From an uncultured Pseudoxanthomonas sp. (GTDB lineage Bacteria; Pseudomonadota; Gammaproteobacteria; Xanthomonadales; Xanthomonadaceae), in contig NZ_CAMPJD010000063.1 of assembly GCF_946886695.1 (NCBI RefSeq), forward strand, positions 1-18,754: DNA of 18,754 nucleotides, read 5' to 3'. The translations under genes were made by a program, and so were the position numbers. Of the stretch, positions 1-6,665 are shown one piece after another (position 1 is the stretch's first letter; each line of letters opens with the position of its first letter). Below the pieces are notes generated by a model, which had not been told where the DNA came from, ran no database searches, and worked only from the letters and a program-made list of their open reading frames with translations.

Positions 1-318
1 TGCGGCACGGCGCTGGGTGTCCTTGTAGTTGGAATTGCCGCCATCGATCACCGTGTCGCCCGCCGACAGCAGCGGCCGCAACTGGTCCAGCGTGTCGTCG
101 ACCACGTGCCCGGCCGGCACCATCAGCCACACCACGCGCGGCGTGGGCAGCGCCGACACCGCGTTCTGCAGGCTGGCATGCGCGACGATGCCGCGCGCCT
201 CCGCCTGCTGGCGCGCAGCTTCGCCCGGATCGTAGCCACGCACCGCGTGGCCGCCGCGTACCAGCCGCTCGGCCATGTTGGCGCCCATGCGCCCCAGCCC
301 GATCATCGCCAGTTCCAT
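1..318 (-). CDS. gnd: 6-phosphogluconate dehydrogenase, decarboxylating (N-terminal part, cut by window edge)
   Basis: This enzyme oxidatively decarboxylates 6-phosphogluconate to ribulose 5-phosphate in the cytosolic pentose phosphate pathway. Only the first 106 residues are in the window; the gene continues past base 1. The Rossmann dinucleotide motif GLGRMGAN lies at residues 7-14, and the family signature IDGGNSNYKDT at about residues 91-101 is specific for 6PGDH rather than for other beta-hydroxyacid dehydrogenases. The ATG at 318 is preceded on the minus strand by GGGAG at good spacing. The very early start and the GLGRMG motif resemble the shorter YqeC/Gnd type, but its NAD or NADP preference cannot be read from this fragment. 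The neighbouring hydrolase lies 90 bases upstream in the same direction, so co-transcription is possible. Confidence 0.93.
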   Translation of the reverse strand, partial: MELAMIGLGRMGANMAERLVRGGHAVRGYDPGEAARQQAEARGIVAHASLQNAVSALPTPRVVWLMVPAGHVVDDTLDQLRPLLSAGDTVIDGGNSNYKDTQRRAA

Positions 319-408
319 GTGTACTCCCGTGTGGTCAGTCAAGAAGAAGAGGTTCCCGCGCATTGTCCGCCCTGCGCACGGCCATGGCGTGCATGCGCGT
401 GCGGCGAC

Positions 409-1107
409 TCATGCGGCCAGCAGCCAGTCGCGCAGGACCGCCGAGGTTTCCTGCGGGACTTCCATCGGAGGCAGGTGCCCGCAGCGCGCGAACACATGCA
501 GACGCGCGCCCGGAATGCGCTCGTGCAGGATCCGCGCTTCTTCCGGCAGGGTCATGCGGTCGTCCTCGCCCACGCCGACCAGCGTCGGCACGGCGAGGGT
601 GGGCAGCAGCGGCAACGAGTCGGGACGGTCGATGATGGCGCGCTGCTGGCGCAGGAACGCATCGCGGCCGACACGCTGCGCCATGGCCATCACCTCCGCG
701 CCCACGGTGTCGTCCACCCGGCTCTCGTGCACCAACTGCGGCAGCAGCTTGCGGGTGACTCCCGCGAAGCGCCCGGACTCGGCCATCGCCAGCCCTGCCC
801 GCCGCACGGCGAGCCGCTTCGGCGGATCCAGGCGCGCACTGGTGTCCAGCAACGCCAGCCGCGCGACGCGTTGCGGCGCCTGGCGCAGGATCTCGAACGC
901 GACATAGCCGCCCATCGACAATCCCGTCAATGCGAACACCGGCGGCGCCGTAGCCAGCACGCGCGCGGCCATGCCGGCGACGCTGTCGTCCCGGGTCAGG
1001 TCGGCGTGATGCACCGCCGCCACGTCGGCCAGGGCTTCAGCGGGCGCATGCCACAAGCGTTCATCGCACAACAGACCGGGGAGCAGGAGCAGGGGTAGCG
1101 AAGCCAT
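409..1107 (-). CDS. alpha/beta fold hydrolase
   Basis: This is a 232-residue single-domain alpha/beta hydrolase, probably cytosolic. The nucleophile elbow GLSMGG places the catalytic serine at about residue 64. The acid is likely an aspartate in GEDDRM (about 182-183), and the histidine is in CGHLPPME (about 211). LLLLPGLLCD near the N-terminus supplies the oxyanion-hole strand. The length is usual for the family; the substrate is unknown. A longer frame opens at 1140, but I chose the ATG at 1107. A TACACT hexamer sits exactly six bases upstream of it and there is no Shine-Dalgarno, which suggests a leaderless mRNA. It points toward gnd, 90 bases downstream, and is divergent from the epimerase-like gene at 1225. 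No pathway role follows from the context. Confidence 0.9.
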   Translation of the reverse strand: MASLPLLLLPGLLCDERLWHAPAEALADVAAVHHADLTRDDSVAGMAARVLATAPPVFALTGLSMGGYVAFEILRQAPQRVARLALLDTSARLDPPKRLAVRRAGLAMAESGRFAGVTRKLLPQLVHESRVDDTVGAEVMAMAQRVGRDAFLRQQRAIIDRPDSLPLLPTLAVPTLVGVGEDDRMTLPEEARILHERIPGARLHVFARCGHLPPMEVPQETSAVLRDWLLAA

Positions 1108-1113
1108 GCCGAC

Positions 1114-1119
1114 AGTGTA
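1114..1119 (-). promoter_or_regulatory. -10 box for a probably leaderless hydrolase mRNA
   Basis: TACACT is read on the minus strand and ends six bases before the ATG at 1107. That spacing would put the transcription start on or next to the start codon. No good -35 match and no Shine-Dalgarno are visible. The assignment is inference from position and the TAnnnT consensus. Confidence 0.4.
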
Positions 1120-1191
1120 ATCACCCGCATGCCGGACCATCGCCGATCACCGTCGACGGTCCGTTCCACATCCGCAACACGCACACCTGCG

Positions 1192-1197
1192 TAAGCT
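1192..1197 (+). promoter_or_regulatory. -10-like box upstream of the TIGR01777 gene
   Basis: TAAGCT lies about 27 bases before the ATG at 1225, giving a predicted leader of about 21 bases. The -35 region is weak. It faces the divergent hydrolase promoter in the same 117-base gap. Confidence 0.3.
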
Positions 1198-1224
1198 GGA
1201 GGCAACCCTCACGAGTCCCGCTCC

Positions 1225-2121
1225 ATGCGCGTCCTGATCACCGGCGGCACCGGCTTCATCGGCCAAGCCCTCTGCGCCCGCCTGCTGCAGGGCGGCCACA
1301 CCGTCAGCGTGCTGACACGCGACCCTGCCCGCGCCCGCGCACAGCTGCCGGGCGTACACGCGCTCACCACGCTGGAGGAGGCTAGCGGGGTGGAAGCGGT
1401 CGTGAACCTGGCCGGGGAGCCGCTCATGGCCGGGCGATGGAACGCGGAGCGCAAGGCGGCGTTCCGGGCTTCGCGCATCGGCACCACGCAGGCGCTGATC
1501 GCGTGGATGGCACGCCAGGCCGCGCGCCCGCGCGTGCTGGTATCCGGCTCGGCGATCGGCTACTACGGCCCGCGCGACGACGTGGCGCTGGACGAATCCG
1601 CCGCCCCCGGCGACGACTTCGCCGCACGCCTGTGCCTGGACTGGGAAACCGAAGCGATGCAGGCCGAAAGCCTGGATGTCCGCACCTGCCGCGTGCGGAC
1701 CGGCATCGTGCTCGGCAACGAGGGCGGCGCACTGGCGAAGATGCTGCCCCCGTTCCGCATGGGAGTAGGCGGACCGATGGGCGATGGCCGGCAATGGATG
1801 AGCTGGATCCATCGCGACGATCTGGTCAGCCTGTTCCAGTGGCTGCTGGAACGCGACCAGGCCGGCGGCGCCTACAACGGCACCGCACCCACGCCGGTGA
1901 CCAACCGCGACTTCGCGCGCGCGCTGGGCAAGGCCCTGCATCGCCCCGCCTTACTGCCCACGCCAGCCTTCGCGCTGACCCTCGGCTTCGGTGAAATGGC
2001 CCAGCTTCTGCTCACCGGCCAGCGCGTGCTGCCCGCGCATGCACTGGCAGAGGGGTTCACGTTCCGCTTCCCCACGCTGGAGACGGCGCTTGAGGACCTG
2101 CTGCGGAGCCCGGCGAGGTGA
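1225..2121 (+). CDS. TIGR01777 family epimerase-like protein (SDR39U1/YfcH type)
   Basis: This 298-residue atypical short-chain dehydrogenase belongs to the TIGR01777 family (E. coli YfcH, human SDR39U1). Residues 7-13 carry the dinucleotide-binding motif GGTGFIG. NLAGEPL (about 61-67), SGSAIGYYG (about 107-115) and WMSWIHRDDL (about 191-200) are family signatures. The C-terminal 50 residues fit the DUF1731 tail. Length matches the family norm of about 300. NAD(P)-dependent chemistry on a nucleotide-linked or other metabolite is assumed from the fold; the physiological substrate is not established for the family. The start is the first ATG and coincides with the beginning of the Rossmann strand. 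It is divergent from the hydrolase and is followed by a 300-base gap before the next gene. Confidence 0.93.
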   Translation: MRVLITGGTGFIGQALCARLLQGGHTVSVLTRDPARARAQLPGVHALTTLEEASGVEAVVNLAGEPLMAGRWNAERKAAFRASRIGTTQALIAWMARQAARPRVLVSGSAIGYYGPRDDVALDESAAPGDDFAARLCLDWETEAMQAESLDVRTCRVRTGIVLGNEGGALAKMLPPFRMGVGGPMGDGRQWMSWIHRDDLVSLFQWLLERDQAGGAYNGTAPTPVTNRDFARALGKALHRPALLPTPAFALTLGFGEMAQLLLTGQRVLPAHALAEGFTFRFPTLETALEDLLRSPAR

Positions 2122-2175
2122 CTGCGGCTGCCCGCGAGACGTTTTGCCTGACGCACCCGCCCATGGGTGAGTGGA

Positions 2176-2194
2176 ACGAGGCTTATCGCCTCGT
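2176..2194 (+). terminator. short hairpin, possible weak terminator
   Basis: ACGAGGC and GCCTCGT form a perfect 7-bp stem with a TTATC loop, 54 bases past the TIGR01777 stop codon. There is no T tract, so function as an intrinsic terminator is uncertain. Confidence 0.3.
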
Positions 2195-2260
2195 GCGCCA
2201 GCCCGAATGAGAGAAGCGCCAGTCTTCTCCACTGACACGCCAGGTCATCGGCGAGGCGAG

Positions 2261-2288
2261 TTCGGTTTCCGGACGCTTCGGTTTCCGG
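2261..2288 (+). repeat. 12-base tandem direct repeat in the SDR upstream region
   Basis: TTCGGTTTCCGG occurs at 2261-2272 and again at 2277-2288, a 16-base period. It lies in the 300-base gap between the two SDR genes (2122-2421). Nothing else recognisable is in that gap apart from the hairpin at 2176. It could be an operator for the gene at 2422, or chance. Confidence 0.45.
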
Positions 2289-2421
2289 CCGCGCACGGCG
2301 AACGCGATGTGGACGTCACGTGCAGCCCTGACGACGGCGATCACGACGATCTTCATCGCCTGCCGACGGAGGCGTAACGTCCGCGCACTTAGGGTCGGGA
2401 CGTTCCTTCCAGGAGTGCGTC

Positions 2422-3285
2422 ATGCCCACCAAGAAGCGCGTCAACCGTCCGCAGACCCAGCGTCGCCAGCCCGGCCGCCAACCGCGGATGCAGCCCGAAC
2501 CCGAAACCATCCGCCCCGGCTACCGCGGCAGCGGCCGGCTGGACGGCAAGGTGGCGTTGGTGACCGGTGGCGACAGCGGCATCGGGCGCGCGGTGGCGGT
2601 CCATTTCGCGCACGAGGGTGCCGATGTGGCGATTGCCTATCTGGACGAGGACCGCGATGCACAGGAGACACGGCGGTTGATCGAAGCCACGGGGCAGCGC
2701 GCCCTGTTGTTGCGCGCGGACCTGTCCACGCCGGCGCGCTGCCGTCGGGTGGTCGCGCGTACGGTGAAGCAGTTCGGTGCGCTCGACGTGCTGGTCAACA
2801 ACCACGCGCAGCAGTACCCCGTGGATGCGCCGGAAGAACTGACGCCCGCGCGCCTGCGGCATACCTTCGAGACCAACGTGTTCTCGTTCTTCCACCTGGT
2901 CGACGCCGCGCTGGAACACCTGCCGGAGAAGACCGGCTGCATCATCAACACCGGCTCGGTGACCGGCGTGCGCGGCCACGACACGCTGCTGGACTATGCC
3001 GCGACCAAGGGCGCGATCCATGCGATGACGTTCTCGCTGGCCAAGTCGCTGGCGGACCGGGGTATCCGTGTCAACGCGGTCGCACCGGGGCCGATCTGGA
3101 CGCCGCTGATCCCGGCCTCGTTCACCCGCAAGCAGGTGGCGGAATTCGGCTCGGACACGCTGATGAAGCGTCCCGGCCAGCCGTCGGAAGTCGCGCCGGC
3201 GTATGTATTCCTGGCCAGCGAGGATGCGCGCTACATCACCGGGCAGCTGATCCACGTCAACGGTGGCGGGCATATCTCGGCGTGA
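2422..3285 (+). CDS. SDR family oxidoreductase (general-stress YhdF/YhxC-like)
   Basis: This 287-residue classical short-chain dehydrogenase has an N-terminal extension of about 40 residues rich in Arg, Gln and Pro, as in the B. subtilis YhdF/YhxC/YhxD and E. coli YghA group. The cofactor motif TGGDSGIG is at residues 48-55. NNHA (126-129) replaces the usual NNAG. The catalytic serine is in NTGS (about 179), and YAATK gives Tyr192 and Lys196. The C-terminal ITGQLIHVNGGGHIS is typical of the family. The likely activity is NAD(P)-dependent carbonyl or alcohol oxidoreduction on an unknown substrate. The ATG is preceded by AGGAG at good spacing. The acetyltransferase gene begins about 35-50 bases downstream on the same strand and may be co-transcribed. 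Confidence 0.92.
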   Translation: MPTKKRVNRPQTQRRQPGRQPRMQPEPETIRPGYRGSGRLDGKVALVTGGDSGIGRAVAVHFAHEGADVAIAYLDEDRDAQETRRLIEATGQRALLLRADLSTPARCRRVVARTVKQFGALDVLVNNHAQQYPVDAPEELTPARLRHTFETNVFSFFHLVDAALEHLPEKTGCIINTGSVTGVRGHDTLLDYAATKGAIHAMTFSLAKSLADRGIRVNAVAPGPIWTPLIPASFTRKQVAEFGSDTLMKRPGQPSEVAPAYVFLASEDARYITGQLIHVNGGGHISA

Positions 3286-3336
3286 GGTAACGCACGGCAT
3301 ACTGATGACGTCGCTCAGGTGTCCTCGTTCTCGTCC

Positions 3337-3810
3337 ATGCCGACGCTCCGTCTCTACCGTCCCGACGACGCTTCCGCGCTGGTCGATCTGTACGCCAGAT
3401 CCGTCATGCACTACGGCCCGCGCGCCTACACCGTGGCGCAAGTGTCCGCATGGGCGGCGACAGCGACTGTCGAGGGGACGGCAGCCCGTTGCACCGACGG
3501 GCGCCACGTGCTGGTCGCGCAGGATGCCGACGGATCGGTGCTGGGCTTCGGCGACATGGAAGACGACGGGCACCTCGACTTCCTCTACATCGCACCGGAA
3601 GCCGAAGGCATGCGCGTGGGTTCGCTGCTGTACGCCGCACTGGAGGCGCATGCGCTGCACTTGCACGTGCCGCGCATCTTCGTGGAAGCCAGCGAGCTGT
3701 CGCGGCCGCTGTTCGAGCGCCGCGGCTTCCTGATGCTGGGCCGCAACGATCTGTCGCTCGGCGGCGTGGCCATCCACAACTACCGGATGGAGAAGCGGTT
3801 GCCGGCGTGA
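3337..3810 (+). CDS. GNAT family N-acetyltransferase (YafP-like)
   Basis: This single GNAT domain of 157 residues transfers acetyl from acetyl-CoA to an unidentified amine. The acetyl-CoA loop is in GMRVGSLLYAALEAHA (about residues 90-105). The ending, SRPLFERRGFLMLGRNDLSLGGVAIHNYRM, follows the pattern of E. coli YafP, as does YTVAQVSAWA near residue 35. I chose the ATG at 3337 because the family begins close to PTLRLYRP. A GTG in frame at 3319 would add six residues, and neither start has a strong Shine-Dalgarno. The gene follows the SDR on the same strand and ends 27 bases from a convergent gene. Confidence 0.88.
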   Translation: MPTLRLYRPDDASALVDLYARSVMHYGPRAYTVAQVSAWAATATVEGTAARCTDGRHVLVAQDADGSVLGFGDMEDDGHLDFLYIAPEAEGMRVGSLLYAALEAHALHLHVPRIFVEASELSRPLFERRGFLMLGRNDLSLGGVAIHNYRMEKRLPA

Positions 3811-3837
3811 TGGGCGCGACGCCGGGGATTCCGCAAG

Positions 3838-4233
3838 CTACTTTTGCTTGGCCTTCGCCTGCTGCGCCTCGCGCGCTTCACGCGCCATCAGCTCGTAGCG
3901 CTCGCGCAGGGCATCGAGTTCCTTCTCTTCCATTTCCTCAAGGTCGAGCAACGCGTTGTTGGCGTTGCGCGAGACACGGATCAGCTCGTCCAGCTTGATC
4001 TGCATGGCTTCAGTGTCGCGGTTCTGGGTGTTCTGGATCAGGAATACCATCAGGAAAGTGATGATGGTGGTGCCGGTATTGATGACGAGTTGCCAGGTGT
4101 CGCTGAAACCGAACATCGGCCCGCTGATCGCCCATGCCAGCAGTACCGCCAGCGCCAGCGCGAAACACGTGGGCCTCCCGGTGAACGTGGAGGCCGCCTT
4201 GGCCACATGGGTGAACAGGGAGGGGGACGACAT
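3838..4233 (-). CDS. low affinity iron permease family protein
   Basis: This is a 131-residue inner-membrane protein of the low-affinity iron permease family (Pfam PF04120). Two hydrophobic segments are visible at about residues 22-43 and 47-67. The conserved NTQNRDT stretch follows, and then a charged, probably coiled-coil cytoplasmic tail ([16 protein letters not shown]) ending in a Lys/Gln/Ala-rich terminus. The family name comes from yeast Fet4-related proteins. Iron transport by short bacterial members is not well established, so the name should be taken as a family label. An upstream in-frame ATG at 4299 exists, but the ATG at 4233 gives the usual family start and has AGGA upstream. It is convergent with the acetyltransferase and divergent from the YjbR gene. 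Confidence 0.88.
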   Translation of the reverse strand: MSSPSLFTHVAKAASTFTGRPTCFALALAVLLAWAISGPMFGFSDTWQLVINTGTTIITFLMVFLIQNTQNRDTEAMQIKLDELIRVSRNANNALLDLEEMEEKELDALRERYELMAREAREAQQAKAKQK

Positions 4234-4367
4234 GGCGGGCGATCCTGTGCATGGCAAGGCACGCAAGGTAGTCCGTTGCACGAAGGCGGGTGTGAACATC
4301 GTCGCCTCGCGGACAGCTGCTGCCCTCGACCGTGTCGGCGCCGACGCTTCGCCCGCATTGGCGGCGT

Positions 4368-4373
4368 TAGCAT
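4368..4373 (+). promoter_or_regulatory. -10 box for a probably leaderless yjbR-family mRNA
   Basis: TAGCAT ends six bases before the ATG at 4380, and the bases between lack any Shine-Dalgarno. The geometry is identical to that at the hydrolase gene (TACACT, six bases, ATG). The -35 region is weak. Confidence 0.42.
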
Positions 4374-4379
4374 GCCCGC

Positions 4380-4766
4380 ATGGATGTCGCCGCCCTCAAA
4401 CGCCATTGCAGGTCCCTGCCCGGCGCCGTCGAACAGCGGTACGACGCACCGGCCAACATCCTGGTGTATGCGGTGGGCGGCAAGCGCTTCGCCTACTTCA
4501 AGACCAGCGAACCGGAGCGGTGGCGTTTCAGTTTCAAGGTGCCACCGGAGCGATTCCTTGAACTGACCGACCAGCCCGGCATCAAGCCTGCGCGCTGGCT
4601 GGGGCACCACCGCTGGGTCACGGTGGTGGACGTTTCCACCGTGCCGGCCGATTACCTGAAGGACTTGGTGGCGTGGTCATACCGGTACGCCTGGGACAGG
4701 TTGAGCCGGCGGCAGCGTGTCGAGATCCAGGAAGAGGCATCGGCGCCGGACGGAAAGGTCCGCTGA
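4380..4766 (+). CDS. MmcQ/YjbR family DNA-binding-fold protein
   Basis: This 128-residue protein has the MmcQ/YjbR (CyaY-like double wing) fold. The family pattern is visible: an N-terminal LPGAVEQ, then [20 protein letters not shown], then a helix beginning [27 protein letters not shown], and a terminal helix after [14 protein letters not shown]. The family has been proposed to bind DNA through the double-wing fold, but cellular roles are unknown. The ATG at 4380 has no Shine-Dalgarno. It is followed by the VOC gene 119 bases downstream on the same strand; YjbR proteins often sit beside VOC/PhnB and ECF genes, so a shared regulon is plausible but not shown. Confidence 0.9.
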   Translation: MDVAALKRHCRSLPGAVEQRYDAPANILVYAVGGKRFAYFKTSEPERWRFSFKVPPERFLELTDQPGIKPARWLGHHRWVTVVDVSTVPADYLKDLVAWSYRYAWDRLSRRQRVEIQEEASAPDGKVR

Positions 4767-4797
4767 GTGGCGCGCACCCCGAATGAAGAAGTCCGGC

Positions 4798-4824
4798 CCG
4801 GCGTGTCGATTCCAGGCACGCCGG
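4798..4824 (+). other. hairpin in the YjbR-VOC intergenic gap
   Basis: CCGGCGTG (4798-4805) and CACGCCGG (4817-4824) form a perfect 8-bp inverted repeat around an 11-base spacer, about 60 bases before the VOC start codon. There is no T tract. It could be an operator or a weak terminator after the YjbR gene. Confidence 0.35.
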
Positions 4825-4885
4825 TTCGTCGGAGAAAAGAAGCAGGGCTGGCCAAGCCCGTACCCATCACCCCAAGGAGCGCACC

Positions 4886-5299
4886 ATGAACGTCAATCCC
4901 TACCTGATCCTCAATGGCGACTGCGAAGCCGCCTTCACTTTCTACGCCCAGGCTACGGGCGGCACGCTGGGGCCGATGATGCGCTTCGAGGGCACCGAAG
5001 GCTGCGAGGACATGCCGGCCGAGTACAAGCAGAAGATCATGCATACGCATGTGATGTTCGGCCAGACCGTGCTGATGGGGTCGGACAACCATCCGGCCTA
5101 TCCGTACGAAGGCGTGAAGGGCTGTTCGGTGTCGCTGTCGGTGGACAGCATCGCCGATGCGGAACGCATCTTCGCCGCGCTCTCCGATGCCGGCCAGGTG
5201 ACCATGCCGCTGGCGCAGACCTTCTGGGCGGTACGCTTCGGCATGCTGGTCGACAAGTTCGGCGTACCGTGGATGATCAATTGCGAGAAGGATGCCTGA
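4886..5299 (+). CDS. VOC family protein, PhnB/YjdN type
   Basis: This 137-residue glyoxalase/bleomycin-resistance/dioxygenase-fold protein is of the PhnB-YjdN type. Its signatures are NPYLILNGDCEAAFTFY at the N-terminus, IMHTHVMFGQTVLMGSD in the middle and MPLAQTFWAVRFGMLVDKFG before the WMIN ending. These proteins usually form dimers with paired beta-alpha-beta-beta-beta units; most PhnB-like members have no known reaction. The ATG has AAGGAG nine bases upstream. It lies 79-91 bases before an ECF42 sigma factor on the same strand. Genes of this type, together with DGPF/YCII genes, are commonly linked to such sigma factors and are candidate targets. Confidence 0.92.
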   Translation: MNVNPYLILNGDCEAAFTFYAQATGGTLGPMMRFEGTEGCEDMPAEYKQKIMHTHVMFGQTVLMGSDNHPAYPYEGVKGCSVSLSVDSIADAERIFAALSDAGQVTMPLAQTFWAVRFGMLVDKFGVPWMINCEKDA

Positions 5300-5390
5300 T
5301 GCCCGTGCGGGGACGTCATGCACACGCTGATGCCCCTGTTCGCTGCGCTGCGACTTTCACCGGTCGTGGCGCCGTGGTGTGATGCGCGGC

Positions 5391-6656
5391 ATGTCGACCT
5401 CCCCTACCCATCGCGCGATAGATGCCGTCTGGCGCATCGAATCCGCGCGCGTGATCGCCGGTCTCGCCCGCATGCTGCGCGACCTGGACCTGGCCGAAGA
5501 GCTGGCGCAGGACGCGCTGGTGTCCGCCCTGGAAACCTGGCCTCGTGACGGCGTGCCGGACAACCCGGGGGCCTGGCTGATGACTACCGCCAAGCGCCGT
5601 GCGATCGACCGGTTGCGGCGGCTCCAGTTGCTGGACCGCAAGCACGAGGAACTGGCGCGCGAGCTGGAGGACGTGCAGGAAGAACGGCGCGCGCGTGACG
5701 AGGACGCGCTGGACCACGACATCGACGACGATCTGCTGCGGCTGGTCTTCGTGTCGTGTCATCCGGTGCTGTCGATGGAGGCCCGCGTGGCGCTGACGCT
5801 GCGCCTGCTGTGCGGGCTGACGACGGACGAGATCGCGCGCGCGTTCCTGACCTCGGAACCCACCGTCGCCCAGCGCATCGTGCGTGCCAAGCGCACGCTG
5901 GCCGACGCCGACGTGGCGTTCGAGGTGCCACGCGGGGAAGAACTGCAGGAGCGCCTTTCGTCGGTGCTCGGCGTGGTGTACCTGGTCTTCAACGAAGGGT
6001 ATTCGGCCACCAGCGGTGACGGCTGGATGCGGCCCGCGCTGTGCGAGGAAGCGCTGCGGCTGGGCCGCATGCTGGCCGCACTGGCGCCGCGCGAACCGGA
6101 AGTGCACGGGTTGGTCGCGCTGATGGAGATCCAAGCCTCGCGCCTGCATGCGCGCACCGGTAAGGACGGTGAGCCGGTGTTGCTGCTGGACCAGGATCGC
6201 GGCCGTTGGGACCACCTGCTCATCCGGCGTGGCCTGGCCGCGCTGGAGCGTGCCGAGCAGCTGGGCGGTGCATTCGGCCCGTATGCCCTTCAGGCCGCCA
6301 TCGCCGCCTGCCATGCCCGCGCCGGCACGGCGGACGCGACGGACTGGGCGCGGATCGCGACGCTGTACGCGGCACTGGCGCAAGTGAATCCGTCACCGGT
6401 GGTCGAACTGAACCGTGCGGTCGCCGTGTCGATGGCCGCCGGCCCGGCCAGTGCGTTGCCGCTGGTGGACCGGCTGCGTGACGAACCGGCGATGAAGCAG
6501 TACCACCTGCTGCCCAGCGTGCGCGGCGATCTGCTGTTCAAGCTGGACCGCCGCGACGAAGCACGTGCGGAATTCGAGCGCGCAGCAGCGATGACCCGCA
6601 ACGCGCGCGAGCAGGCCTTGCTGCTGGCGCGCGCGCGCGAGTGCGCTGCCGGATAG
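5391..6656 (+). CDS. ECF42-type RNA polymerase sigma factor with C-terminal TPR-like extension
   Basis: This 421-residue extracytoplasmic-function sigma factor directs RNA polymerase to a specific promoter set. Region 2 covers about residues 16-78 (LAEELAQDALVSALETWP, then GAWLMTTAKRRAIDRLRR). Region 4 covers about 115-168, with LTLRLLCGLTTDEIARAF and the recognition helix near PTVAQRIVRAKR. The extension typical of ECF42 (DUF6596) begins at about 188 with GVVYLVFNEGYSA and continues as TPR-like helices to the end. In this group the extension, not an anti-sigma factor, is thought to control activity. No membrane anti-sigma gene is adjacent, which fits. ATG at 5382 or GTG at 5379 are alternative starts; 5391 gives the usual N-terminus. 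The gene ends nine bases from the convergent caspase fusion gene. Confidence 0.92.
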   Translation: MSTSPTHRAIDAVWRIESARVIAGLARMLRDLDLAEELAQDALVSALETWPRDGVPDNPGAWLMTTAKRRAIDRLRRLQLLDRKHEELARELEDVQEERRARDEDALDHDIDDDLLRLVFVSCHPVLSMEARVALTLRLLCGLTTDEIARAFLTSEPTVAQRIVRAKRTLADADVAFEVPRGEELQERLSSVLGVVYLVFNEGYSATSGDGWMRPALCEEALRLGRMLAALAPREPEVHGLVALMEIQASRLHARTGKDGEPVLLLDQDRGRWDHLLIRRGLAALERAEQLGGAFGPYALQAAIAACHARAGTADATDWARIATLYAALAQVNPSPVVELNRAVAVSMAAGPASALPLVDRLRDEPAMKQYHLLPSVRGDLLFKLDRRDEARAEFERAAAMTRNAREQALLLARARECAAG

Positions 6657-6665
6657 CAAGCCCCG

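Noticed and set aside
106..1098. 330-codon plus-strand frame opposite the hydrolase and gnd
   Set aside because: Arg/His/Gln-rich translation typical of the antisense of high-GC coding DNA; the minus-strand genes carry clear family motifs.
2389..3777. 462-codon minus-strand frame opposite the SDR and GNAT genes
   Set aside because: Antisense shadow rich in Arg, Gln and His; both plus-strand genes are well-supported families.
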